Part shown: piece after piece, positions 54,483-64,000 of the stretch
Layout: each line of letters starts with the position of its first letter
How positions within the stretch are numbered: the first letter of the stretch is position 1
DNA from: Rhizobium sp. Root1220
GTDB taxonomy: Bacteria > Pseudomonadota > Alphaproteobacteria > Rhizobiales > Rhizobiaceae
Assembly: GCF_001426265.1 (NCBI RefSeq)
Contig: NZ_LMDG01000006.1
Coordinates: 1 to 64,000, forward strand
Length of the DNA stretch: 64,000 bases
Direction: 5' to 3'
Made by a program: the position numbers and the translations under genes
The notes under the pieces: generated by a model
Told to the model about the DNA's origin: nothing
Seen by the model: the letters and a program-made list of their open reading frames with translations, nothing else
The model's database searches: none

Positions 54483-56282
54483 ATGGATTCAGCTGTGGTA
54501 TTGACCGGAGACAGACAGTCTGCCACGCGCAGCTTCTCTTTGCTTCGCACCGTTCTCATCATCTATTGCACGGCGCTGGCAATGGTCTTGTTCGATGTTG
54601 CAGATGGCATTCTGTTTGTCGGTGACATCGACGATCAGATGCGCGAGCTGCAGATTCGCTATCTGCTATCGCCGCACGGGCGCTGGTTTGATCTCAGCTT
54701 GCCTTTCATAGCCACGCCGGACACCTATGTTTCGCCCTGGTCGCGGCTGGTGGACCTACCCTATGTCCTGATTGTGAAGCTACTTTCCCCCTTCCTTTCA
54801 TTGGAAGCGTCCCTCCCGCTTTCCTTCCTCATTTGGCCACCGATGATGCTGGCCATTTTCTGCTTTCTGGTCGCCTCCACCGTGCACGGTCTTATCGCCC
54901 GCCACGCCTTCACCCAACTCGCCTATACGCTTTTGCTCATGCTCATCACCATGCTCATGAGCATAGGTGTGTTGGAATTCGCGCCGGGCCGCGTCGACCA
55001 TCACAATGCGCAGATTATCGCGATGATGATGACTGTCGCGGGATTGGTCCGCTGGGATAGAGTTGGTGGCTTGATGATGGGTGCAGGCGCTGGAGTCTCG
55101 ACGGTCATTGGTCTCGAAAGCCTTCCGTTCGTCACCATCGCATATGCCGGCCTGATCGCTTGCTATGTGGCAGGCGTAGCGAAGGCTCGCGATTTGATTG
55201 TCTCGGCGTCTGCCGCAATGATCGGCGTTATCCTGTTTTCGGCGTTGGCGTTTGTCGGCCCGACCGGTGCGATATCCACGCAATGCGACGCGTTCTCGGC
55301 GCCCTATATCTTTCTCGCGGTCGCGTTTTCCGTAGTGCTTTCCGTATGTGCTCTGATCAACGATGATCATGGCAAGCCATTGCACAAGGCATTGTGGCTG
55401 GCTCTTCCGGCGTCGGGCGTTTGTTGGGGGGCCGCCGTCCTGTTTCCCTCCTGCCTTGCCGGTCCCTATGGCATTATTGACCCGCTTTCACGTGAACTCT
55501 GGTTTGCGCGCATCTGGCAGGAGCGCAGCATTTTCTACTTCTACCAAAACGGCCAATATGATCTGCTAGCACTCATAGCATTGACGACCGGCCTCTTGGT
55601 TCTCGCTTTTCCAGCGATAGTGGCAAAGGCCAAGGGCGGATCGGTTGGGCCGGCAATTGGCTTTGCTGTTGTGGCGGGCGCGCTCGTTCTTACAGTTTTC
55701 ATCACCCGCAATATTCGCTTCCCCATAGCTCTGGCTCCAGTCTTCCTGCCGCTGGCCGTCGCCAGCATGATCCATTCCCGCAGAGCGAGCAAACGTGCCG
55801 TGTTTGCGGCAGTCTCGGTACTGGCCGGCCTCTTCGGTCTTTGGTTCGCGATTCCTGTAGGGCAGCACGAGTTCGATGCGGTCGACTACATGGCGGCCAG
55901 CGATTGCGCCGGTCAGGATTTCTCTGTCCTGGCCGCCGCCAGGCCGGGGCGCATAGCGGCCCCGCAAGGCATCGCGCTGCCGGTCCTTTTTGCCGCGCGC
56001 GACGGATTTTCGGTCGGAGCAGTGCCGTTTCATCGTGCTGCGCCTGGAATGAAGCGCATGTTCGAAGCATTTCGATCGCCTGACCCCGCCATTCGTCGCC
56101 AGGCGCTGGAGCCTTTCGACTACGTCGCTGTTTGCCGTTTTCCGCTGCAGGTGGATCCGAAGGAGGCACCGCTCTACGCTGCGCTAGCCGCAGGGCAATC
56201 CTGGCCGGGGCTAACCCGTATCGATCCACCGGGAAAATCCAACTTCCAGCTGTTTCGGATCGACCATACCCAGCTCCGTTAG
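54483..56282 (+). CDS. Polytopic GT-C/STT3-like membrane protein
   Basis: Inner-membrane protein of 599 residues with about 11-13 hydrophobic segments and a soluble C-terminal ~150 residues. After the first membrane segment comes an acidic loop, GDIDDQMRELQIRYLL, and after the fourth the motif EFAPGRVDHHNAQ. That spacing of an Asp-rich first loop and a later DHH element resembles the metal-binding loops of STT3/AglB-type oligosaccharyltransferases and related GT-C glycosyltransferases. I infer a lipid-linked-sugar transferase, but acceptor and donor are unknown and no glycan cluster is adjacent. Start at ATG 54483 is chosen over an upstream TTG. Confidence 0.6.
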   Translation: MDSAVVLTGDRQSATRSFSLLRTVLIIYCTALAMVLFDVADGILFVGDIDDQMRELQIRYLLSPHGRWFDLSLPFIATPDTYVSPWSRLVDLPYVLIVKLLSPFLSLEASLPLSFLIWPPMMLAIFCFLVASTVHGLIARHAFTQLAYTLLLMLITMLMSIGVLEFAPGRVDHHNAQIIAMMMTVAGLVRWDRVGGLMMGAGAGVSTVIGLESLPFVTIAYAGLIACYVAGVAKARDLIVSASAAMIGVILFSALAFVGPTGAISTQCDAFSAPYIFLAVAFSVVLSVCALINDDHGKPLHKALWLALPASGVCWGAAVLFPSCLAGPYGIIDPLSRELWFARIWQERSIFYFYQNGQYDLLALIALTTGLLVLAFPAIVAKAKGGSVGPAIGFAVVAGALVLTVFITRNIRFPIALAPVFLPLAVASMIHSRRASKRAVFAAVSVLAGLFGLWFAIPVGQHEFDAVDYMAASDCAGQDFSVLAAARPGRIAAPQGIALPVLFAARDGFSVGAVPFHRAAPGMKRMFEAFRSPDPAIRRQALEPFDYVAVCRFPLQVDPKEAPLYAALAAGQSWPGLTRIDPPGKSNFQLFRIDHTQLR

Positions 56283-56418
56283 CTCGTGCATCCGGCTGTT
56301 CCGTCGTCGCGCGCCGTCTTTACAAAAGGCGAGGGTTTTTGGCGTCCGCGCGTTGCTCCTCGGCCCCAATTCGCCTACATAGCGGCAAACCTGAAATTCC
56401 CCGCGGAGCAACGCATCA

Positions 56419-58068
<1,650 letters not shown>

Positions 58069-58091
58069 TCGCGGGTTTCAAAGTCGCATTC

Positions 58092-58117
58092 AAAACCCCG
58101 GTTCGCCGGGGTTTTTT
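58092..58117 (+). terminator. Terminator of ettA
   Basis: AAAACCCCGG (58092-58101) pairs with CCGGGGTTTT, loop TTCG, and the run of six T, a textbook intrinsic terminator 24 bases after the stop. Confidence 0.93.
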
Positions 58118-58197
58118 GTGGTGGCCATGTCGCTATTCGTTCACTTAATTTCGTGTACGAGAAGGGAATTGCTGCTTGCCAGTCTCGAACAATTCAC

Positions 58198-58213
58198 ATA
58201 AAGATATCTTTAT
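58198..58213. promoter_or_regulatory. SahR-type operator upstream of the regulator/metF operon
   Basis: ATAAAGATATCTTTAT is a perfect 16-base palindrome identical to the core of the palindrome before metH at 19768. It lies immediately upstream of the ArsR-methyltransferase gene, which implies autoregulation and joint control of metF and metH. Confidence 0.8.
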
Positions 58214-58231
58214 ATGTTGATTGGATCGGGT

Positions 58232-59257
58232 ATGGGTGAACCTATCGGGCTTGGGTTGGATGAATTGGTGGACGTCCTTAGGGCCGCCGGCGAGCCTACG
58301 CGCCTGCGCCTGCTGGCGCTGCTGAATGCCGGCGATCTGACGGTTACCGATCTTACAGAAATTCTTGGCCAGTCCCAGCCTCGCATCTCCCGCCATCTGA
58401 AGCTGCTCGGCGAAGCGGAACTGATTGACCGGTATCAGGAAGGGGCCTGGGCGTATTTCCGGCTCCGCCAGGACGGAAAGTCTGTCGCATTCGTCCGTAG
58501 TCTGTTGAGGCACGCTTCGGGAAACGACCCGGTGATTTTGCGAGACGGCGAGCGTCTCGCCGGGGTTAAGCTCCAGCGTGCTGAACGAGCTCAGGCTTAC
58601 TTTAGCCGCAACGCAGCGGAATGGGATGAACTGCGTCGGCTGCACGCGGCCGATGAGGAAGTCGATGCGGCGGTGATCCGACTCCTCGGCAACCAGCCGA
58701 TCGACTCGCTGCTGGATCTCGGCACCGGAACGGGCCGGATTCTCGACCTGTTGTCTGGACTCTACCGTCGGGCAATCGGCGTCGATGCAAGCCGCGACAT
58801 GCTGAGCGTTGCGCGCGCCAACCTCGATAAATCGGGGATCACCAAGGCGTCCGTTAGGCAAGCCGATATCCTGAACTTGCCTTTCGAGGCGCAGGATTTC
58901 GATGTCGTCACGATCCATCAGGTTCTGCATTTTTTCGATCAGCCGGATATCGCCATTGGCGAGGCGGCACGTATGCTACGTCCGGGCGGGCGGCTGGTCA
59001 TTATCGATCTGGCTCCGCACACGCTGGAATATCTTCGCGACGAACATGCCCATGTCCGTCTCGGCTTCTCGCACCAGTCGATGTCTGATTGGCTGCGCAA
59101 GGCCGGGCTCGATGTCGAGCAGATCGTCGATCTTCATCCGGGTCATCAGAGCGGGCAAGGGCTTACGGTCACTGTCTGGCTCGCGCGTGATCCAAGGCGT
59201 CTCATGGCCTCGGCCGGAATTGAAAGCGCCATACCCACATTTGCCGGGAGAGAATGA
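58232..59257 (+). CDS. ArsR-methyltransferase fusion regulator (SahR-like)
   Basis: Fusion of an N-terminal ArsR helix-turn-helix (residues ~8-85: AAGEPTRLRLLALLNAGDLT, LGQSQPRISRHLKLLGEAEL) with a class I SAM-methyltransferase fold (LLDLGTGTGRILDLLSGLYR near 160, VDASRDMLSVARANL, LRPGGRLVIIDLAPH). ArsR-type SahR proteins control the methionine/SAM cycle in response to S-adenosylhomocysteine; the fused domain here is a natural SAH/SAM sensor. No metal-binding Cys cluster is seen. Start ATG 58232 is preferred because the ATG at 58214 abuts the operator and has no ribosome-binding site. Ends one base before metF. Confidence 0.85.
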   Translation: MGEPIGLGLDELVDVLRAAGEPTRLRLLALLNAGDLTVTDLTEILGQSQPRISRHLKLLGEAELIDRYQEGAWAYFRLRQDGKSVAFVRSLLRHASGNDPVILRDGERLAGVKLQRAERAQAYFSRNAAEWDELRRLHAADEEVDAAVIRLLGNQPIDSLLDLGTGTGRILDLLSGLYRRAIGVDASRDMLSVARANLDKSGITKASVRQADILNLPFEAQDFDVVTIHQVLHFFDQPDIAIGEAARMLRPGGRLVIIDLAPHTLEYLRDEHAHVRLGFSHQSMSDWLRKAGLDVEQIVDLHPGHQSGQGLTVTVWLARDPRRLMASAGIESAIPTFAGRE

Positions 59258-59258
59258 C

Positions 59259-60164
59259 ATGGCACCAAACAGCGACGCACGCCGCAAAATCGGCATTTCC
59301 TTCGAATTCTTTCCGCCGAAATCGGAAGAAATGGAGGGCCAGCTGTGGCATGCGGTCAGCGAGTTGCAGGATTGGAATCCTGACTTTGTCTCGGTGACCT
59401 ATGGCGCAGGAGGCACGACCAAGGCGCCGACGCTCGCGACGGTCTCGCGATTCCTCGCGAATACGCCGCTTGCCACCGCATCGCATCTCACCTGCGTGGG
59501 AGCGACCAAGGACGAAACCCATAGCGTCATCGACAGCTTCCGGCAGGCTGGCGTCAAGCACTTCGTTGCACTTCGCGGTGATGCCCCCGCTGGCGTTGGT
59601 GCACCGTATCAGCCGCATCCGGGCGGCTATGCGAATGCCGCCGCGCTCGTTGCGGGATTGCGCGAGATCGGCGATTTCGAGATTTCGGTCTCCGCTTATC
59701 CGGAAAAACATCCGGAAAGCCGGGATTCGGCTGCTGACATCGACATGCTGAAGCAGAAGGCCGACAACGGCGCGGACCGTGCTCTGACGCAGTTCTTTTT
59801 CGACAACGACAATTTCGAGCGATACCTCGAGAAGGTGCGGGCAGCAGGCATCAGTATTCCGATCGTGCCGGGAATCATGCCTATCTTGAACCTGACGCAG
59901 CTGAAGCGTTTCGCAGGCGCTTGCGGCACCGTCATTCCCGGCTTTCTCGACGAGCGCTTTTCAGGTTACGACGACAAACCGGAGGAGCGGGCGAAGGTTG
60001 CGGCCGAGGTGGCTGCCGAGCAGATCGAGGATCTGGCGCGCCGTGGACTTGCCGATTTTCATCTCTATACGATGAACCGCGCGCCGCTTGTCTCCGCCGT
60101 TCTCACCAATCTCGGCTTCAAGCGCGAGGTCGGAAAGAACTTAGGCACAGGTGCTGCTGCCTAG
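59259..60164 (+). CDS. metF: Methylenetetrahydrofolate reductase
   Basis: FAD enzyme of 301 residues that reduces 5,10-methylene- to 5-methyltetrahydrofolate, the methyl donor for MetH. Family blocks: ISFEFFPPKSEEME (catalytic Glu), VSVTYGAGGTTK, HLTCVGATKDET, FVALRGDAPAGVG, ISVSAYPEKHPES, QFFFDNDNFERYL and VPGIMPILNL. ATG 59259 overlaps no other codon but lies one base after the regulator stop, with GGGAGAG upstream, so the two are one operon. Co-controlled with metH through the shared palindrome. Confidence 0.95.
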   Translation: MAPNSDARRKIGISFEFFPPKSEEMEGQLWHAVSELQDWNPDFVSVTYGAGGTTKAPTLATVSRFLANTPLATASHLTCVGATKDETHSVIDSFRQAGVKHFVALRGDAPAGVGAPYQPHPGGYANAAALVAGLREIGDFEISVSAYPEKHPESRDSAADIDMLKQKADNGADRALTQFFFDNDNFERYLEKVRAAGISIPIVPGIMPILNLTQLKRFAGACGTVIPGFLDERFSGYDDKPEERAKVAAEVAAEQIEDLARRGLADFHLYTMNRAPLVSAVLTNLGFKREVGKNLGTGAAA

Positions 60165-60187
60165 TTTAAACAATGTCCAACACAAAT

Positions 60188-60228
60188 AGAAAAGCGCATG
60201 TCCTCGCGGCATGCGCTTTTCTGTTTCA
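60188..60228 (+). terminator. Terminator of metF
   Basis: AGAAAAGCGCATG (60188-60200) and CATGCGCTTTTCT (60210-60222) form a perfect 13-bp stem with a 9-base loop, followed by GTTTC. It reads well in both directions and may also end the small minus-strand gene at 60284. Confidence 0.9.
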
Positions 60229-60283
60229 TTGAGTTTCGCTACTCAGGAGTCTCGGCACCATCCACTTTGCACGTCAACAATGC

Positions 60284-60361
60284 TCAAATGAAAAGCATTG
60301 ACAATACGAATGCAAACGCCGCACTGACCAAAAGGACATTCAAGGATTGCGTTAGTCCCAT
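60284..60361 (-). CDS. 25-residue membrane peptide
   Basis: A very short gene reading MGLTQSLNVLLVSAAF then AFVLSMLFI and stop. It is almost entirely one hydrophobic helix, with no charged residues after the start. The ATG at 60361 is preceded on the minus strand by CGAGGAGACAGAC, an excellent ribosome-binding site at ideal spacing, and further upstream by an inverted TTCAC/GTGAA pair (60383-60402) with an AT-rich core that could hold a promoter. The downstream metF terminator works in its direction as well. Small single-helix proteins of this kind occur in rhizobia; no function can be assigned. Between 60403 and 60667 I see no gene. Confidence 0.6.
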   Translation of the reverse strand: MGLTQSLNVLLVSAAFAFVLSMLFI

Positions 60362-60667
60362 GTCTGTCTCCTCGCGTTAACGTTCACATAATATGTCGTG
60401 AATGTGTCGCTTGGGAAGCGATTTTTTTGCTGCGTTGCGGCGAAAATGTCACATGGTGTACTGGTATGCGGTGCCAAGTAGCTGAATTTTCTCTCGAAAA
60501 TTGCCCCGGAAATTATTCACAGATTTTAACGTCGCGTTAAAGTCGGCGATCCGGTCTCAATACTTGGGGCGGGATGAAGGCATTGCCGAACTACATGAAA
60601 AGGCGGCGCAAACCGAAGCAAAAAGCCGGGTCGAAGACCCGGCTGCATAGCTGACACCGATGCGGGC

Positions 60668-61915
60668 TCAGAGTGAGTTGAGAAGTGTCTGGGTTGCCCA
60701 GCCGTCGGCGGGCATGCCGAGCCGCTGCTGTTCCTTCTGGATCGCAACGCGGGTTCCTGATCCGAGGATACCGTCTACCTTCCCGACATCATGACCGAGG
60801 GTATCCAGCTTTGTCTGCAGCTCTTTCATCTGATCGTTGGAAAGACCTTGTTCAGGCGTGCCCTTGAGGTAGGGCTCGGCGCCGGAAAGACGGGTTCCGA
60901 AGTAGGCGGCGGAAGTCGTGTAGATGAACGATTTGTTCCATTCGAGATAGATCTGGAAGTTCGGATAGGCGATGAACGTCGGTCCGAGGCGGCCCTGTGG
61001 CAGGACGAGGTCACCGTGCAGGTTCGCGAAGCTGGTATTGCCGTCGCGCGGCTTCACTCCGAGCGCAAACCATTCGCCCGCGGTGAGGGGACCACCCAGG
61101 CCAGACTTCTCCCAAGGCAGGCTTTCGGGAAGGGTTACTTCCTGAAGCCATGGCTGGCCCTTCTGAAAACCGAGATGCTGGATGAACTTTGCTGCCGTCA
61201 GGATGGCATCAGGCCCGCTCTGCTTCAGGCGCACATGGCCGTCGCCGTCGCCGTCCATGCCATAGGCGATGATATCGCGCGGCAGCATCTGAACCTGGCC
61301 GATCTCGCCTGCCCAGGCGCCAGTGTTGGTCGCCGGATCAAGGTCTCCGTGCTGAACCATCTCGATCAGCGCGATCAACTGCGGGCGGAAGAGTTCGGGG
61401 CGGCGGCAATCGTGGGAAAGCGTCACCAGGGCATTGCGCGTGTTGAAATCGCCCTGCACGGCCCCGAAATCGGTCTCCATGGCCCAGAACGCCGTAATCA
61501 CGCCGGCCGGAACGCCGAATTCCTGTTCGGCGCGCGCAAAGACGTCGGCAAACTGTTTCATCTTCTGGCGACCGATATCGAGGCGTGCCTGGCTGACGGT
61601 GCGCTGGGAAAACTCGAGGAAGGTCTGCTTGAAGACGCCCTGAGCGCGATCGCGGCTCAGGACCTTCGGATCGATCTGTGCGCCCGCAAGCGCCATGTCG
61701 GCTGCCTCCGCCGTTGCGCCGGCGGCGATCGCCTCAGCCTTCACGCCAGCCAGAAATTCGGTCAGGTCGCCATCGCATGCCGGGGCAGGTGTTGAGGAAG
61801 CCGTAGCCGGAGCGGCTGCACCATTGGGAGCCGGGGTTTGCGCAGCTGCGCCCGATACGATGCCGGCGGCAAACAAGAGTGCAAGTGCCGAGCGGCTTGC
61901 GAGCGAGCGTTGCAT
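60668..61915 (-). CDS. Lytic murein transglycosylase (MltB/SLT_2 type)
   Basis: Exported peptidoglycan lytic enzyme, 415 residues. Signal peptide (ALALLFAAGIVSGAAAQ), an Ala/Pro linker, the SLT_2 catalytic domain (catalytic Glu in FWAMETDFGAVQGDF, then TGAWAGEIGQVQMLPRDIIA) and a C-terminal peptidoglycan-binding domain (LQTKLDTLGHDVGKVDGILG, about residues 355-412). Cleaves MurNAc-GlcNAc bonds with anhydro product. Monocistronic; a GH25 lysozyme-like lipoprotein lies upstream on the same strand. Confidence 0.9.
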   Translation of the reverse strand: MQRSLASRSALALLFAAGIVSGAAAQTPAPNGAAAPATASSTPAPACDGDLTEFLAGVKAEAIAAGATAEAADMALAGAQIDPKVLSRDRAQGVFKQTFLEFSQRTVSQARLDIGRQKMKQFADVFARAEQEFGVPAGVITAFWAMETDFGAVQGDFNTRNALVTLSHDCRRPELFRPQLIALIEMVQHGDLDPATNTGAWAGEIGQVQMLPRDIIAYGMDGDGDGHVRLKQSGPDAILTAAKFIQHLGFQKGQPWLQEVTLPESLPWEKSGLGGPLTAGEWFALGVKPRDGNTSFANLHGDLVLPQGRLGPTFIAYPNFQIYLEWNKSFIYTTSAAYFGTRLSGAEPYLKGTPEQGLSNDQMKELQTKLDTLGHDVGKVDGILGSGTRVAIQKEQQRLGMPADGWATQTLLNSL

Positions 61916-61997
61916 GGTTCAGATCCTCGTCATCAATGGAGTTTCCGTCGATTTCTCAAATGATTGTGACGGAAGCAAGAAGGATTACGGGACGTTA

Positions 61998-62795
61998 CTA
62001 AGAATTCGTGCCTTTCGACACGGCGGCTACCCAATTGTGCCAGTTCTTTTCAGAACCGGCGAAGACGTTGATGTCCGTCGGCCCCTTGATGCCGGGAATA
62101 ACGCCGGTCGATGTGTACTGCCAGAACGCCCAGCGGCGGTCGGCATAGGTGACCTCGGGATGCGCGGCGACGGAGCGGACCCAGAAATGATAATCCTGGA
62201 AATAGCCGACCAGATTGTCGCGATGGAAATCGACCGATGTATAGATAATCGGACGCTTGCCATAATATGCCTCCAGGCGGTCCATGAAGCGCTGGAGCTG
62301 GATCCTGACGGTGGCCGGATCCGGTCGATAGCGGCAGGTCTTCGATTCGGAATTCCACTCGACATCAAGCACCGGCGGCAGGCGCATTGATTGCTTCGGC
62401 ACGTTGCTGATGAACCAGTCCGCCTGTTCATCGGGCGTGGAGCAGAAATAGTAGAAGTGGTAGGGGGCGTGCGGAATTCCGGCGGCGCCGGCACGCTGCC
62501 AGTATTCATTGAAGCGAGCGTCAATCCGGTCCTTGCCTTCTGTCGCCTTGATGAAGGCGAAGGCCACACCCGAGCTCTTTACGGTCTTCCAGTCGATGTC
62601 GCCCTGCCACTTGGACACGTCGATGCCGTGGATCGGATTTCGCTCGGGGTGTTTGGGTCCGAAGTCCTGAGGATCGGTATCCTTGAAACGGGTCTTCGGC
62701 TTTACCGATGCCGTTTCCAGATAATCGTAGCCCGACGATGTGCAACCGGCGAGCATGATAGCCAACGGCAGAACGCAAAACAGGAGCCGGCGCAT
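61998..62795 (-). CDS. GH25 lysozyme-like lipoprotein
   Basis: Glycoside hydrolase 25 protein of 265 residues. ATG 62795 opens a lipoprotein signal (MRRLLFCVLPLAIMLAGC, lipobox Cys at 18). The catalytic region has GIDVSKWQGDIDW (residues 57-69, first Asp), FIKATEG, and DVEWN (DxE pair), then IIYTSVDFHRDNL and WAFWQYTSTG. GH25 enzymes cleave muramidic bonds; those of Gram-negatives often act in cell-wall remodelling. I prefer 62795 over 62834 because the longer form would bury the signal peptide. Confidence 0.85.
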   Translation of the reverse strand: MRRLLFCVLPLAIMLAGCTSSGYDYLETASVKPKTRFKDTDPQDFGPKHPERNPIHGIDVSKWQGDIDWKTVKSSGVAFAFIKATEGKDRIDARFNEYWQRAGAAGIPHAPYHFYYFCSTPDEQADWFISNVPKQSMRLPPVLDVEWNSESKTCRYRPDPATVRIQLQRFMDRLEAYYGKRPIIYTSVDFHRDNLVGYFQDYHFWVRSVAAHPEVTYADRRWAFWQYTSTGVIPGIKGPTDINVFAGSEKNWHNWVAAVSKGTNS

Positions 62796-62926
62796 AGGTG
62801 TTCCGTTATGAACAGAATGATCTTGATGCCCCACAGCCTGACCTTCGTAAAAGACGCGTCCAGCAGAGGAATGTCCCCTCTATTCTTCATATCAACGTAA
62901 AAATTCGGTTAGTTTCAAGCGAAATA

Positions 62927-63589
62927 TCAGGCTTTGGTCACAATGACCGCTCGCCAGGCGTAGCCGCCGCCAACCGTTTCGAATGCCAGTCTCGCATCGT
63001 TTTCAGTGGCTTGGGCCTCCAGAAACGGTCGCAAATTTGCCCGTGGGGTGACATGAAATTTTGCGAGCCATGCCTTGAGAAAGTGGCCGAACCAACGCGG
63101 CAGGCGTTCCTGCTGGCCAAAATCGACGATATGCAACTCGCCGCCCGGGGCGAGAGCCGCAACCGCAGCGTCGACTGCACGCTCCCAATCGGGGATCATG
63201 GACAGGGCGTAGGAAATCAGGATGCGGTCAAATCCGCCAACTCCGAATTGGCTCGGCGTGAAGGTGGTGGCGTCTGCAACCCGGAAATCAGGAGCGGTCG
63301 CCCTCGTCGCGAATGTCTTGCGCGCGGAATTCAGCATCTCCTGCGAGATGTCGAGACCGAACAGCCGAGCCTGCGGAAAGTGGTGGTGGGCGAGTACAAG
63401 GTTGCGGCCGGTTCCGCAACCGACTTCCAGAAGGGTGCCGCCCGTCGGGACATTGAGGCTGCGGATCGTTTGATCGCGGCCGAGGAGGTAGTATTTGCGC
63501 GTCAGGTCATAGACGTGTCGCTGGTAGCGATACATGCCGTCCATGAGATCGGCATGGCTGTCGGCGGGACGCGCATCGGCCCCGCTCAC
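62927..63589 (-). CDS. btaB: Betaine-lipid synthase methyltransferase
   Basis: SAM-dependent methyltransferase, 220 residues, that N-methylates diacylglycerylhomoserine three times to give the phosphorus-free lipid DGTS. SAM motif I is LLEVGCGTGRNLVLAH (residues 53-68), followed by LFGLDISQEMLNSA, LISYALSMIPDWE and PGGELHIVDFGQQ. The N-terminal MYRYQRHVYDLTRKYYLLGRD block is typical of BtaB. The ATG overlaps the btaA stop by four bases. In rhizobia the pair is induced by phosphate limitation through PhoB; the Pho box would lie beyond this window. Confidence 0.9.
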   Translation of the reverse strand: MSGADARPADSHADLMDGMYRYQRHVYDLTRKYYLLGRDQTIRSLNVPTGGTLLEVGCGTGRNLVLAHHHFPQARLFGLDISQEMLNSARKTFATRATAPDFRVADATTFTPSQFGVGGFDRILISYALSMIPDWERAVDAAVAALAPGGELHIVDFGQQERLPRWFGHFLKAWLAKFHVTPRANLRPFLEAQATENDARLAFETVGGGYAWRAVIVTKA

Positions 63590-64000
63590 GCTTTCTTCCC
63601 GTAGATGTGAAAGCCGCCATAGATTGCAGAGCGATCCAGGGCCGTCAGCTCAAGCGAACGCTCTTCAAGGTAGATCCAGCGGTCGCGGATTGCCGGCGAC
63701 AGGCGCCCCTCGATGATGCTCTTCTCGGCGGCGGTGCGGAAGATGACGCGAGCACCCTCGCGGGCTGTGCGGCTGATCTCTGCCCAAAGATCGTTCAACT
63801 GCTGATCCGTCATCCAGTCCTGGGCGTCGAGAAGGATGTAGCGGTCACGCGAGAGCGCCGGTTCGTGGGCAAGCAGTTCGGTGAAGCTTGCGTGATGAAC
63901 GGTGACGCGATCGACGTTGGCGCGGATCGCCTGGTAGTGATCAGGCTTCAGATAGGTCGGAAGCGGGCCTTCGTCGGCGCGCGCGTAACGGCGAGCAAAG
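63586..64000 (-). CDS. btaA: Betaine-lipid synthase BtaA, C-terminal part (cut by window end)
   Basis: The 3' ~137 codons of btaA (DUF3419). BtaA transfers the 3-amino-3-carboxypropyl group of SAM to diacylglycerol. The visible part reads ARADEGPLPTYLKPDHYQ, then HHASFTELLAHE, RYILLDAQDWMTDQQLNDLW, EISRTAREGARVIFRTAAEK and ends YGGFHIYGKKA, which matches the family C-terminus. The frame is open to the window edge; the true start lies outside. Confidence 0.88.
   Translation of the reverse strand, partial: FARRYARADEGPLPTYLKPDHYQAIRANVDRVTVHHASFTELLAHEPALSRDRYILLDAQDWMTDQQLNDLWAEISRTAREGARVIFRTAAEKSIIEGRLSPAIRDRWIYLEERSLELTALDRSAIYGGFHIYGKKA

Overview
The window looks like a chromosome segment from the Rhizobiaceae (Rhizobium/Agrobacterium/Ensifer group, Alphaproteobacteria). 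The evidence is the GC-rich coding, the density of ABC uptake operons, a B12-dependent metH of 1257 residues, an ArsR-methyltransferase fusion regulator directly upstream of metF, btaA/btaB for the phosphorus-free betaine lipid, and an elongator-like tRNA-Ile2(CAU). The species cannot be fixed from the sequence alone.

The first 7.4 kb is an accessory, decaying patch: a DMT exporter divergent from a MarR regulator, a class III adenylate cyclase broken by a 68-bp tandem duplication, an orphan Tat-exported ABC binding protein, a truncated DUF4139 gene that runs into an oppositely oriented metallophosphoesterase fragment, an FtsH-like C-terminal fragment, and the 3' half of a tRNA-Pro. From the tRNA-Ile2 gene at 7948 onward the genes look intact and core-like.

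8-19.7 kb: a SIMPL-domain protein, a small hypothetical, then a GntR(FCD)-controlled operon with a spermidine/putrescine-type ABC importer, an Asp/Glu/hydantoin racemase, a flavin reductase and a UPF0303 protein. On the other strand follow an alditol-oxidase-like flavoprotein and an AGE-family sugar epimerase/isomerase. 19.8-23.6 kb: metH, preceded by a 20-bp perfect palindrome. 23.7-32.1 kb: a divergent amino-sugar-type locus (PP2C phosphatase, GntR/UTRA regulator, BadF/NagK-type kinase against a CUT1 ABC importer with a Gfo/Idh/MocA dehydrogenase).

32.4-44.2 kb: a second spermidine/putrescine/iron-type ABC importer and an RpiR regulator on the minus strand, divergent from an N-formylglutamate amidohydrolase, an APC permease, a glutamine-synthetase-like ligase, an aldehyde dehydrogenase and an iron alcohol dehydrogenase. 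Together these suggest catabolism of an amine or amino alcohol through gamma-glutamylated intermediates.

44.4-64 kb: an orphan ParA, an L,D-transpeptidase, a DUF4432 protein, a DUF442 phosphatase, RidA, a TPP enzyme coupled to a CoA-transferase, a DMT transporter, an alpha/beta hydrolase, a secreted RNase T2, an STT3-like membrane protein, EttA, the SahR-like regulator plus metF (same palindrome as metH), a 25-residue membrane peptide gene, an MltB-type lytic transglycosylase, a GH25 lipoprotein, btaB and the 3' part of btaA, cut by the window edge.
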